Source: Rhizobium sp. C4
GTDB lineage: Bacteria; Pseudomonadota; Alphaproteobacteria; Rhizobiales; Rhizobiaceae
Direction: 5' to 3'
Assembly: GCF_021026315.1 (NCBI RefSeq)
Contig: NZ_JAJNCX010000013.1
Span: 78,169-142,168 of the forward strand
DNA length: 64,000 nt
A program made the position numbers and the translations under genes. The notes under the pieces are model-generated. The model worked only from the letters and a program-made list of their open reading frames with translations. It was not told the DNA's origin and ran no database searches. Below, one piece after another: positions 30,377 to 38,451 of this stretch (position 1 is its first letter; each line of letters starts with the position of its first letter).

Positions 30377-31903
30377 ATGCTGAAAAACTCCCAGAAAAAA
30401 CGTACCACGGTCGGCGCTTTCGCCGGATTGTTCCGAAAGATCGCAGTCACGATCGTTGCAGGCACGTTTTTTGCCGCCAGCACCGCCTATGCAGCCAAGC
30501 AGGCCGGCATCGTCATCGATGCCAATACGGGCAAGGTCCTCTACAATCAGGATTCGGGCGGCCTGCGCTATCCGGCATCGCTGACGAAGATGATGACGCT
30601 CTATCTCATCTTCGAAGCGCTGAATTCGGGCAAGCTGACGAAGTCGACCCCCATCACCATGTCGGCTGCGGCTGCAGGACAGGCCCCGACCAAGCTTGGC
30701 GTCCGCGCCGGCGGCACGTTCACGGTCGAACAGGGCATTCTGGCGCTGGTGACCCGCTCGGCCAATGACGTTGCCTGGGCCTTTGCCGAAACGCTCGGCG
30801 GATCGGTTCCGAACTTCGGCAAGATGATGACGGGCAAGGCCCGTTCGCTCGGCATGCGCAACACCATCTATGTCAACCCGAACGGCCTGCCGGACGATCG
30901 CCAGCTGACGACGGCCCGCGACCAGGCGATCCTCGGTGTCGCTCTGCGCCAGCATTTCCCGCAATATTACAGCTATTTCTCAGTGCGCTCGTTCCGCTTC
31001 GGCAAGCAGGTCATCGGCAACCACAATCACCTTCTCGGCCGCGTTGCCGGCGTTGACGGCATCAAGACGGGCTATACCCGCGCTGCCGGCTCAAACCTTG
31101 CCACTTCCGCACAGGCCGACGGTCATTCCATCGTCGTCGTCGTGCTGGGTGAACGCTCTGCCGGCGCCCGCGATTCCCGCGTGACCGAACTGGTGAAGCG
31201 CTATCTGCCGCAGTCCTCCACCGGTCGTGGCAACTTCGTGATCGCCCGCTCGGCGCCCGCTGCGACGAACCCGATCACCATCCCTGCCCCGGTTCAGTCC
31301 GCTGCAGCCATGGCGTCCAAGCCGGTCGAAGTGGCTTCCGCCAGCGCCGACCTGCCGCCGGCAGCAATTCCTGCCGAGCAGCAGACCGCCGAAATCAACC
31401 GCATCGATCAGGCCTTCGGCAACGCTCCGCGCGTCGCACCGAAGAAGCCGGTCGTCGCCGAAACGTCGAATGACGACGATGAAGACGCCTCCCCGGTCAA
31501 GACCGCATTTGCAGCACCGCAGGCCGAAAGCCCGGCCAAGGCTGTGATCAAGACCGAGAAGAAGGCAGAGAAGGAAGTTGCCAAGTCCAGGGACGACAGC
31601 GATGACGAAGACGGTGTTGACAATGTCACCACCGCCTCCACCTCGCGCTCCAAGGACAAGGGCTGGACCATTCAGGTTGGCGCAGCGCCGAGCAAGGAAC
31701 TGGCCGAAGGCCTCCTCGACAAGGCAAAGGCCAAAGGCGGCAAGGTATTGCGTTCCGCCGATCCCTACACGGTTGCCGCGGTCTCCGACGGCGCCAAGAT
31801 CTACCGCGCCCGCTTCAGCGGCTTCCGCGGCCAGGACTCGGCAGTGAATGCCTGCAAGGCGCTGAAGCGCCGTGGCATCAGCTGCTGGGCAAGCCTGGAG
31901 TAG
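30377..31903 (+). CDS. D-alanyl-D-alanine carboxypeptidase with C-terminal SPOR domain
   Basis: A periplasmic penicillin-binding protein of 508 residues that trims the terminal D-alanine of peptidoglycan stem peptides. The signal peptide ends at AAKQAG. The catalytic motifs are SLTK (SxxK) in PASLTKMMTLYL, SAN (SxN) in TRSANDVAWAFA, and KTG in GIKTGYTRAAGS. A low-complexity linker rich in Ala/Pro/Lys (about 290-425) joins a SPOR domain (GWTIQVGAAPSKELAEGL to the end). SPOR binds denuded septal glycan, so the enzyme is expected at the division site. A GTG at 30371 and a more upstream start are alternatives. Confidence 0.9.
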   Translation: MLKNSQKKRTTVGAFAGLFRKIAVTIVAGTFFAASTAYAAKQAGIVIDANTGKVLYNQDSGGLRYPASLTKMMTLYLIFEALNSGKLTKSTPITMSAAAAGQAPTKLGVRAGGTFTVEQGILALVTRSANDVAWAFAETLGGSVPNFGKMMTGKARSLGMRNTIYVNPNGLPDDRQLTTARDQAILGVALRQHFPQYYSYFSVRSFRFGKQVIGNHNHLLGRVAGVDGIKTGYTRAAGSNLATSAQADGHSIVVVVLGERSAGARDSRVTELVKRYLPQSSTGRGNFVIARSAPAATNPITIPAPVQSAAAMASKPVEVASASADLPPAAIPAEQQTAEINRIDQAFGNAPRVAPKKPVVAETSNDDDEDASPVKTAFAAPQAESPAKAVIKTEKKAEKEVAKSRDDSDDEDGVDNVTTASTSRSKDKGWTIQVGAAPSKELAEGLLDKAKAKGGKVLRSADPYTVAAVSDGAKIYRARFSGFRGQDSAVNACKALKRRGISCWASLE

Positions 31904-31908
31904 ATCCG

Positions 31909-32082
31909 ATGAACTTCGTGCGGCCGACCAACCCGGTACAGAACGACATTACTGCCGCACAGCCGACATCCCGCGTCGCGACCCACGCTCGCAGCGCCGC
32001 TGGACCATCAACGACCCGGAAGCCCGCAACCCCGCGGCTTACCCTCGATTTTTACTGCGTACGAGGCCTGTCATGTCGATGA
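31909..32082 (+). CDS. Possible 57-residue ORF
   Basis: An ATG six bases after the carboxypeptidase stop, with TGGAG eight bases upstream, opens a 57-codon frame. It begins MNFVRPTNPVQ and its stop overlaps the next gene's start. It is basic and rich in Thr, Ala and Pro, with no recognised motif. The ribosome-binding site and tight spacing favour translation; the composition is not convincing. Confidence 0.25.
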   Translation: MNFVRPTNPVQNDITAAQPTSRVATHARSAAGPSTTRKPATPRLTLDFYCVRGLSCR

Positions 32083-32324
32083 ACGAAAATTTCCAGGGTA
32101 CCGAGACCAGTGGTCTTCGCCCCTTCCGCAACATGCTGCACCCGCTGCACGAAGCGGCGATGCGGCTGGCCAGCGCCGGTGGCAAGGCGCGCACCCGCGA
32201 TCTGGTCGCCATGCTGCTCAGCCACGGCGCCCGCGCCTGGCGCAGCTCGCAGCCGAAGACGCAGATCCACCTCTACACGACTGCCCCGAACGGCCGTCGC
32301 CCGGTGCGCATCCGCCTCGGCTGA
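32073..32324 (+). CDS. Conserved small hypothetical protein
   Basis: An 83-residue basic protein starting MSMNENFQGTE, with a helical middle (HPLHEAAMRLASAGGKARTR) and a C-terminal stretch PNGRRPVRIRLG. It has no signal peptide or membrane helix. It converges on folK with a three-base gap. No family is recognised, though codon use is typical of the chromosome and the frame looks genuine. Confidence 0.55.
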   Translation: MSMNENFQGTETSGLRPFRNMLHPLHEAAMRLASAGGKARTRDLVAMLLSHGARAWRSSQPKTQIHLYTTAPNGRRPVRIRLG

Positions 32325-32327
32325 GCT

Positions 32328-32846
32328 TCAGGCCTTCCACCATTCGCCGTCTTCAGAGACCGGCTCTATGCCGCCCGCGTCAACCTTTGCCAGAAGGTCG
32401 CGGGCGTTTTCCGTTCCGATCATCGTCTCCGGCGCATAGTCGCAGAGCGGCATCAGAACAAAGGCGCGCTCGGCCACCCGCGGATGCGGCAGAAGCAGAC
32501 GCTCCGCATCGCTCGTGACCCCTTCATAGGTCAGGATGTCGATATCGAGCGTGCGCGGCCCCCAGCGCTCGATGCGCACACGGTTCATTTCCTTTTCCAG
32601 CGCAAGGCAGAGATCGAGCAGCGCCTCGGGCTGAAGCGACGTCTCGATGAGCGCGCAGGCGTTGAAGAACCAGTCCTGATCGGTCTTGCCCCAGGGCGGC
32701 GTCCGGTAAAGCCGCGACGCCGTGACGACCCGGCAATCCGGGCGCGCTTCAAACAGCTTCAGCGCCGCCGCCATATAGGCCGCCGGATCGCCGATATTTC
32801 CACCAAGCCCGAGATTGGCCCGCCGCAAGCGCGCCTCAGGGGACAT
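32328..32846 (-). CDS. folK: 2-amino-4-hydroxy-6-hydroxymethyldihydropteridine diphosphokinase
   Basis: FolK transfers pyrophosphate from ATP to the pterin alcohol, making the substrate of FolP. The 172 residues show LGLGGNIGDP near the start, the family signature RWGPRTLDIDILTYE, and LLLPHPRVAERAFVLMPL. It is the last gene of the folP-folB-folK operon and overlaps folB by 11 bases, suggesting coupling. Confidence 0.95.
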   Translation of the reverse strand: MSPEARLRRANLGLGGNIGDPAAYMAAALKLFEARPDCRVVTASRLYRTPPWGKTDQDWFFNACALIETSLQPEALLDLCLALEKEMNRVRIERWGPRTLDIDILTYEGVTSDAERLLLPHPRVAERAFVLMPLCDYAPETMIGTENARDLLAKVDAGGIEPVSEDGEWWKA

Positions 32847-33201
32847 GCGTCACCGTCACTTCAACATAGTCGAGCACGCCCGGAACCGGCGCGTTCGGCT
32901 TGCGCACCGTGATTTCGGCACGCCGGATATGCGGAAACTTGTCCGTCAGCCCGGTGGCGATATCGGCCGCCAGTGCCTCGATCAGATAGCGGCGCTGCCC
33001 AAGCACGACCGATTCGATGACCTTGAAGGCGACGCCGTAATCCACCGTGCCGTCCAGCTTGTCATCCTGCAGCGGGGCTTCAGCCTCGACATCCAGCCGC
33101 GCATCGACAAAGAAGCGCTGGCCGAGAAATGCTTCCTCGTCGAAAAAGCCGTGGCGGGCGAAGAACGCACAGTTCTTCATGTAGATCGTATATTGCTTCA
33201 C
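32836..33201 (-). CDS. folB: Dihydroneopterin aldolase
   Basis: FolB converts 7,8-dihydroneopterin to 6-hydroxymethyl-7,8-dihydropterin and glycolaldehyde. The 121 residues include FFARHGFFDEEAFLGQRFFV and the catalytic-lysine region near GLTDKFPHIRRAEITVRKPN. The GTG at 33201, with AAGGA seven bases upstream, is the best start. The frame extends to 33225 but would overlap folP. It starts five bases after folP ends. Confidence 0.93.
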   Translation of the reverse strand: MKQYTIYMKNCAFFARHGFFDEEAFLGQRFFVDARLDVEAEAPLQDDKLDGTVDYGVAFKVIESVVLGQRRYLIEALAADIATGLTDKFPHIRRAEITVRKPNAPVPGVLDYVEVTVTHVP

Positions 33202-33205
33202 CGGA

Positions 33206-34084
33206 TCATCCTTTTGAGGCGTCAAGCCCTGATGCGATCATAGCATCCGCAACGGCCAGCGCATCCCTGCTGCTTGCGACATCATGCACCCTGAAAACGG
33301 AAGCGCCGGCGAGCCTCAGGATCGCGCTGGTTGCCGCCGTTGCGACATCGCGCTCCGCCGCCGCCCGGCCGGTAATCTCGCCGAGAAACCGCTTGCGCGA
33401 CGTGCCCGCCAGCACTGGCAGCCCGAGCGCATGCAATTCCCCGAACCGGCGCATCAGCTCGATATTGATGGCGGCCGTCTCCTTGGCAAAGCCGAAGCCG
33501 GGGTCGAGCACCACGCGTGCCCGCTCGATCCCCGCCCCGTCCGCGATCTGAAGAGACCGGGCGAAGAAGGCCAGCTGGTCCTCGATGGCATCGGCAAGCA
33601 CCGTGCGGTCGCGCCCCGTATGCATGATGCAGACCCCCGCACCCGCCTCCGCGGCAACCCGGGCAATCTCCGGCTCGCGCGTCAGTCCCCAGACATCGTT
33701 GACGATATGGGCACCGGCAGCAAGTGCCGCCGCGGCCGTCTCGGCACGATAGGTATCGATGGAAATCACCGGCCCCTCGCCACCGAAACGCTCTGCCAGC
33801 GCCGAAATCACCGGCAGAACCCGGCGGCGCTCCTCCTCGCCATCGACGACGGCAGCGCCCGGGCGGGTCGATTCCCCGCCGATATCGAGAATATGTGCGC
33901 CGGCTTCCACAAGCCGGATCGCCTGATCGATGGCCGTTGCGGCGGTGGCGAACTGTCCGCCATCGGAAAAGGAGTCCGGCGTCACGTTGACGATGGCCAT
34001 GATGAGGCCGCGCGGACCCAAAGTCAGCGATCGACCATGCGCCAGCGGCCAGAGACGTGGCTCGAAAAGGGCTGGATTGCGCAT
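33206..34084 (-). CDS. folP: Dihydropteroate synthase
   Basis: FolP joins the pterin pyrophosphate to p-aminobenzoate, the step blocked by sulfonamides. The protein has 292 residues and a TIM-barrel fold. Signature 1 is IMAIVNVTPDSFSDGG and signature 2 is GAHILDIGGESTRPGA; RVVLDPGFGFAKE and VLAGTSRKRFLG follow. The frame is open about 130 codons upstream, but the ATG at 34084 gives the normal protein. The upstream part is antisense to the DUF922 gene. It is the first gene of the folP-folB-folK operon. Confidence 0.96.
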   Translation of the reverse strand: MRNPALFEPRLWPLAHGRSLTLGPRGLIMAIVNVTPDSFSDGGQFATAATAIDQAIRLVEAGAHILDIGGESTRPGAAVVDGEEERRRVLPVISALAERFGGEGPVISIDTYRAETAAAALAAGAHIVNDVWGLTREPEIARVAAEAGAGVCIMHTGRDRTVLADAIEDQLAFFARSLQIADGAGIERARVVLDPGFGFAKETAAINIELMRRFGELHALGLPVLAGTSRKRFLGEITGRAAAERDVATAATSAILRLAGASVFRVHDVASSRDALAVADAMIASGLDASKG

Positions 34085-34213
34085 CCCGGCTCCCACTCCT
34101 TTAGACTTTTGCAACACCTGAGGCGGAATCGCGGCATCTATTTCTTTTTTTATTGCTCTCCGCCTCGCTATGCAGCAAGCTCGGCTCAAAGACAATAAAC
34201 GGGAACTGTGCTG

Positions 34214-34858
34214 ATGAACTTTGTTTCTGTCTGGGCGTCCTGGCGCTTGATTGCATTCCTGGGAACCGTGCTTTGCGGCTTCGTCGCGCTGGCCTCTCTG
34301 GCCAAGGCCGACACGAGCGTGCGCAAGTCCACAGTCTATTTCACCGTCCGCGGCAAAACGGCCTCCGAACTCGACAGCGCCCTGATGCGCAATGGCCCGC
34401 AGGCCGGCATGGCCCGCCATCCGGGCGCCGCCCAGATCAAGTTCTCCGGCGACATCAAATATGCTGAAGCCAGAGGCCAATGCTCGGTCGCCGCCGCCCG
34501 CGTCAATCTGAACCTAAGGCTCATCCTGCCGAACTGGAAGGACCGCAACGGCGCGCCCCGCGGTCTCGCCGTTCTTTGGGACTCACTCTCCGGTGACATC
34601 AAGCGTCACGAAGAGCGCCACGCCGAAATCGCCACCCAGCACGCTCGCCAGATGGAACAGGCGCTGAAATCGCTGCCGCCGCAGAAGACCTGCGAAGCCA
34701 TGCAGGCCCTCGTCTCGCGCACGACAGATGACCAGATTGCCCAGCATGACGAGGCGCAGCGTCGCTTCGACCAGATCGAGATGGCCAATTTCGAGGCCCG
34801 CATCATGCGGCTCGTCAAGGAACGCACTGCGCAGATGCAGGCCAACGCCGCGCAGTGA
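34214..34858 (+). CDS. DUF922 putative zinc-dependent exported protease
   Basis: A 214-residue exported protein. A signal segment (LIAFLGTVLCGFVALASLAKA) precedes a domain with the DUF922 hallmark HEERHAEIA (HExxH) in GDIKRHEERHAEIATQHARQ. WDSLSGDI precedes this and a conserved Cys pair is present (RGQCSVAAAR and PPQKTCEAM). DUF922 is a predicted metalloprotease family; activity has not been shown for this type as far as I know. It is divergent from folP. A hairpin follows at 34916-34941. Confidence 0.85.
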   Translation: MNFVSVWASWRLIAFLGTVLCGFVALASLAKADTSVRKSTVYFTVRGKTASELDSALMRNGPQAGMARHPGAAQIKFSGDIKYAEARGQCSVAAARVNLNLRLILPNWKDRNGAPRGLAVLWDSLSGDIKRHEERHAEIATQHARQMEQALKSLPPQKTCEAMQALVSRTTDDQIAQHDEAQRRFDQIEMANFEARIMRLVKERTAQMQANAAQ

Positions 34859-35464
34859 CTACTTAGGACCTGCCAAGACAAGGCGGCCTTGCACCGCATC
34901 CTCAAAGCCTGAACCCGCCGCCTGATTCCGATCAGGCGGCGATTGCATTTGTGGGACCGGATTCACGCAGAAGCTTGCGCGAGCCTGACCTCACCACAGG
35001 CAATCACCCGGCAAAAGTCGCAATGGCAATGACGTAACTCTTGAGTTACATTAACTCTCATGGAACGTCCAAGGCAGGCCTGCAGAGCCTTTGCCACAGA
35101 AGACGGACAGGGGCGCTGCGGCGCCGGATGATTTCAGACGGCAAGGCCGTCGCGTTTCAGTCTTGTAGATGCCGCGCGTGACACTGCCGGCGGGGATGGC
35201 GGGCGTTGATCGCGCCCGCAGACGGATTGCGTTTGATCGCAACCAAGACATTCGATCCATCCGGCGCGCGGGGGAAAATGCGCCGGCCGGATTTGGGAAT
35301 ACTCATCTTCTCCTGGCGCGCGTCCTCAAGACGACAGGGCGCATCCTCCCTCGCCCCTGGCGCGCCCGACTGGCCTCGCTTGACGGTTTCCGCAAGCGAG
35401 GCTTTTTTTGTCCGCAGTCAGGAAGGCCAACGCGCGAGGAGGCGTCGGATCGGATCCGAGATGA
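34859..35464. other. Gene-less interval with an orphan + strand terminator
   Basis: About 600 bases without a convincing gene. It holds an 11-base-pair hairpin (34916-34941) that may end the DUF922 transcript, a perfect inverted repeat GTAACTC-TT-GAGTTAC (35034-35049), and a strong + strand terminator (35373-35409) with no + strand gene before it. An unannotated small RNA is the simplest explanation. Reading frames here (35051-35260 minus, 35169-35528 plus) lack convincing starts or motifs. Confidence 0.5.
35373..35409 (+). terminator. Orphan terminator
   Basis: A perfect ten-base-pair stem (GCCTCGCTTG/CAAGCGAGGC) is followed by seven T residues on the + strand only. It does not suit the minus-strand ferredoxin gene, which ends at 35465 and reads towards it. 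Confidence 0.85.
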
Positions 35465-35785
35465 TCAGGCCTGCTTTTCCGGCACGCGAACGACGAGACC
35501 GTCGAACGCATCCGACATCTTGATCTGACAGGAAAGCCGCGAGGTGGGGCGTACGTCGAAGGCGAAGTCCAGCATGTCTTCTTCCATCGGCTCCGGCGAG
35601 CCGACCTTTTCGGCCCAGGCGTCGTCGACATAGACATGACAGGTGGCACAGGCGCAGGCCCCGCCACATTCTGCCTCGATTCCCGGCACGGAATTGCGCA
35701 CGGCATTTTCCATGACCGTCGAACCGGACTGCGCGTCGATTTCGAACGGCGTTCCGTCGAACGCGATGATTGTCAGCTTTGGCAT
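35465..35785 (-). CDS. Adrenodoxin-type [2Fe-2S] ferredoxin
   Basis: A 106-residue electron carrier. The cluster ligands are C40, C46 and C49 in [14 protein letters not shown] and C86 in [10 protein letters not shown], the C-x5-C-x2-C spacing of vertebrate-type ferredoxins. It ends VVRVPEKQA. The ATG at 35785 follows TCTCCC in a poor ribosome-binding context, but the frame upstream to 35890 shows no family sequence. It is not in an isc/suf cluster here; its partner is probably a P450 or ferredoxin reductase elsewhere. Confidence 0.92.
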   Translation of the reverse strand: MPKLTIIAFDGTPFEIDAQSGSTVMENAVRNSVPGIEAECGGACACATCHVYVDDAWAEKVGSPEPMEEDMLDFAFDVRPTSRLSCQIKMSDAFDGLVVRVPEKQA

Positions 35786-35899
35786 GGGAGACCTGTTTCC
35801 TTCAAAAATTCGCCCCGCTCCGGATCGAAATCCGCGCGAGGCGATGTCCTGTCGCAGGGCAAACCTTGCGGCAATCTCGTCTGGTTCCAATGGGGACGA

Positions 35900-36319
35900 T
35901 CACTCGTCCCGATAGACCTTCTCGCGGCGCTCGTGACGCTCCTGCGCCTCGATCGACAGCGTGGCGATCGGCCGTGCGTCAAGCCGCTTCAGCCCGATCG
36001 GCTCGCCCGTTTCCTCGCAATAGCCATAGGTGCCGTCTTCGATGCGCTGCAGGGCAGCGTCGATCTTGGAGATCAGCTTGCGCTGGCGGTCGCGGGCGCG
36101 AAGCTCGATGGCACGGTCGGTTTCGGAGGATGCACGATCGGCGAGGTCGGGATGGTTGGCACTCTCTTCGGCGAGGTGGCCGAGGGTCTCGCGCGCTTCC
36201 CGGAGAATTTCATTCTTCCAGTTGATCAGCTTGGCACGGAAATAGGCCTGCTGATTGGGGTTCATGAACTCCTCGTCTTCAGAAAGGACGTACTTGCTAA
36301 GTTCGATAGTCTCACTCAA
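35900..36319 (-). CDS. dksA: RNA polymerase-binding protein DksA
   Basis: A 139-residue transcription factor that enters the RNA polymerase secondary channel and, with ppGpp, adjusts stable-RNA and amino-acid promoters. The helical coiled-coil tip region (ADRASSETDRAIELRARDRQ) and the C-terminal finger (YGYCEETGEPIGLKRLDARP) are clear. The finger has a single cysteine instead of four, as known for alphaproteobacterial DksA. The start is probably a TTG at 36319 with AGGAGAA five bases upstream, which gives the usual length; the ATG at 36340 is less suitable. Confidence 0.92.
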   Translation of the reverse strand: MSETIELSKYVLSEDEEFMNPNQQAYFRAKLINWKNEILREARETLGHLAEESANHPDLADRASSETDRAIELRARDRQRKLISKIDAALQRIEDGTYGYCEETGEPIGLKRLDARPIATLSIEAQERHERREKVYRDE

Positions 36320-36569
36320 CGCGATTCTCCTGGAGAACATCACTTTCAGCGGGTGTATAGCCACATTGGAGTCACAGTTCAAGCAAGGAATGCCGCGTTT
36401 CGAGACGTGACCAGCATAAAATCAATTCGCCTAAAAAATCGTCAAGCAATTGAATAGGTGTGACAATTTCATGACCAGATTTGCCAGCGACAGGCCCGCC
36501 GCGCATCTTGGGAACCGGAGCAATTGCCTGATCTTGACACCTGCGAAGGTTCTTGACCTTTAGCCCAGC

Positions 36570-36598
36570 TTGACCCGGTTCCAGCAGCACCCTAGATT
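36570..36598 (+). promoter_or_regulatory. Candidate sigma-70 promoter of the phosphatase gene
   Basis: TTGACC and TAGATT are spaced 17 bases apart, with an expected start near 36605 and the phosphatase ATG at 36731. The rest of 36320-36730, between dksA and this gene, holds no convincing coding sequence. Confidence 0.4.
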
Positions 36599-36730
36599 TC
36601 GGTCTCTCGCGGTCTGATTGGCGCATGGGCGCCGGCGTGTCTTAACACGCGAAAGACGGTGGAAAGATAACGGGCGGTTTCGCTCTTCAACAGGTCCCTT
36701 CCGACGTCACAGGGACCCAAGCGAAGGTTC

Positions 36731-37225
36731 ATGCAGTCACATACGCCCCCGGCCAGCCGCCTTTTTCTGCTCAGACACGCGCAAAGCGCCTGGCCGAAGC
36801 CCGGCGAACGGGATTTCGACCGGCAGTTGGACGCAACCGGCCGCGAGGAGGCCGAGCGCATCGGGCGCGCAGCAGCCGGCATGGATATCAGTCCGTCGAT
36901 GCTGGTCTGCTCGACTGCCGAGCGCTGCCGGCAGACCGCCGCCGCCTTCATGGCCGCCATGGAGCATGCGCCGCAGGTGACGCTCGACGCCGAACTCTAC
37001 AGCGAAGGCCCGGAACACTATCTCGCCATCTGCAACGGGGTGGCGAGCGGCGGCAGCCTGATGATCGTCGGGCATAACCCGATGATCGAGGAGACGTTCA
37101 CCCGTCTCGTCGGCGTCAAGGCCGCCAACGCGCAAATCGCGGCAGGCTTCCCGACCGCAGGTCTCGCCGCCTTCACCCGCAACGGCGAGGAGCCCTGGCG
37201 GCTCGAAACCCTGCTGACGCCCTGA
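36731..37225 (+). CDS. SixA-like histidine phosphatase family protein
   Basis: A 164-residue phosphoglycerate-mutase-fold phosphatase. The catalytic LFLLRHAQSAWPK supplies the nucleophilic histidine (RHA form), with the arginine in CSTAERCRQTAAAF and the second histidine in LMIVGHNPMIEE. The SixA branch dephosphorylates phosphohistidine on carrier proteins; whether that is the role here is unproven. It is convergent with the citrate synthase-like gene 18 bases away. Confidence 0.88.
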   Translation: MQSHTPPASRLFLLRHAQSAWPKPGERDFDRQLDATGREEAERIGRAAAGMDISPSMLVCSTAERCRQTAAAFMAAMEHAPQVTLDAELYSEGPEHYLAICNGVASGGSLMIVGHNPMIEETFTRLVGVKAANAQIAAGFPTAGLAAFTRNGEEPWRLETLLTP

Positions 37226-37243
37226 CGTACCGACGCCTCAGGC

Positions 37244-38356
37244 TCAGACCGGCATCGGCCCGACATAGCGCGATTGCGGACGAATGAGCCTGCCGACCCG
37301 GTCCTGCTCCAGTACATGCGCCGTCCAGCCCGCCATGCGGCCGGCGGCGAACACATTGGTGAAGCTTTCGCGCGGGAAACCGACCGCCTCCAGCACCAGC
37401 GCGGTATAGAACTCGACATTGGTCTGCAGCGGCCGAAGCGGCTTGCGCTCGGCGAGCAGCGCCAGCGCCTCACGCTCCACCGTCTCGGCAAAGGCAATCC
37501 GCCCGCCGGTGTCACGAAGACCCGCCACAGCCCGCTTCAGCGCATCGGCCCGCGGATCGCGCACCCGGTAGATCCGGTGCCCGAACCCCATCAGCCGTTC
37601 GCCGCGATCCAGCGCTGCGGAGAGCCAGGGCTGGATGTTGTCCTCTGCGCCGATCGAATCCAGCATGTCGAGAACCGGCCCAGGCGCGCCGCCATGCAGC
37701 GGCCCTTTCAGCGCGCAGAGCCCGCCGATCACCGAGGAGAAAAGGCCGGCCTGCGTCGAGGCGATGACGCGTGTGGCAAAGGTCGAGGCATTGAGCCCGT
37801 GATCGGCGACGGTGACGAGATAGGTGTCGAGCGCCCGCACCTTGTCCGCCCCCTGTTCCACCCCGTGTAGCATGCGCAGGAAATCCGCCGCAGACCCAAG
37901 CCGGGCATCCGGGCGAACCGGATCAAGCCCCCGACTGCGCCGCGCAATCGCCGCTGCAAAGACCGGCACGGAGGCCACTGCCACCAGGTGGTGACGTTCC
38001 GTTTCCGTATCCGGGAGGAGCGAGAGAAGCAGCCGCAAGGCCTCGACCTGCGTGAGCCCCTGCAGCGCCGGAAGCGCCGCCGTCATCCGCTCGAAGGCGG
38101 CCATGCGCGCAGCACCGAGCCGCGCCCGGATCTCAGCCTCATCGAGATTTTCAGCCGCCAGATCGCGCCACAGAAGTGAAAGAACGGCCTCATACGACCA
38201 GCCCGCCAGTTGCTCCAGTTCATGACCGCGCAGGATCAACCGCCCCGCCGCACCATCGACATGCGACAGAACCGTTTCGGCGACGACAACGCCTTCCAGA
38301 CCCGGCGAGACGATATCTCCAGCCGGTGACTCAAGCGATTTCAAGGGGATATTCAT
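37244..38356 (-). CDS. Citrate synthase/methylcitrate synthase family protein
   Basis: A 370-residue citrate-synthase-fold enzyme of the short type. Conserved pieces are LHGGAPGPVLDML, the substrate-binding LMGFGHRIYRVRDPRA, and the C-terminal FTNVFAAGRMAGWTAHVLEQ. Such enzymes condense oxaloacetate with acetyl- or propionyl-CoA. The usual long gltA-type synthase is expected elsewhere, so this is likely a secondary or 2-methylcitrate-type enzyme. It is divergent from a paralogue that carries a DNA-binding domain, implying joint regulation. Confidence 0.88.
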   Translation of the reverse strand: MNIPLKSLESPAGDIVSPGLEGVVVAETVLSHVDGAAGRLILRGHELEQLAGWSYEAVLSLLWRDLAAENLDEAEIRARLGAARMAAFERMTAALPALQGLTQVEALRLLLSLLPDTETERHHLVAVASVPVFAAAIARRSRGLDPVRPDARLGSAADFLRMLHGVEQGADKVRALDTYLVTVADHGLNASTFATRVIASTQAGLFSSVIGGLCALKGPLHGGAPGPVLDMLDSIGAEDNIQPWLSAALDRGERLMGFGHRIYRVRDPRADALKRAVAGLRDTGGRIAFAETVEREALALLAERKPLRPLQTNVEFYTALVLEAVGFPRESFTNVFAAGRMAGWTAHVLEQDRVGRLIRPQSRYVGPMPV

Positions 38357-38377
38357 GGGTTAACCTCGCGACAGATC

Positions 38378-38441
38378 TCGTGTTGACGAACACGATCCTG
38401 TCCGCGAAGAATATATAGTCAATCTTGATTCAACCAATCAA
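38378..38441. promoter_or_regulatory. Inverted repeats between the divergent citrate synthase genes
   Basis: Two dyads lie in the 95-base divergent spacer: TCGTGTT-GACG-AACACGA (38378-38395) and TTGATT-CAACC-AATCAA (38425-38441). They flank an AT-rich stretch containing ATATATAG. They are candidate operators, possibly for the helix-turn-helix of the rightward gene product. Confidence 0.5.
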
Positions 38442-38451
38442 TGTGTATTCG

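Noticed and set aside
32138..34084. Riboswitch or tetrahydrofolate-sensing leader for the fol operon
   Set aside because: No structured conserved leader was recognised before folP; the divergent spacer is only about 130 bases.
34085..34480. N-terminal extension of folP
   Set aside because: The frame is open but antisense to the DUF922 gene and unlike any folate synthase; the normal start at 34084 precedes the family sequence.
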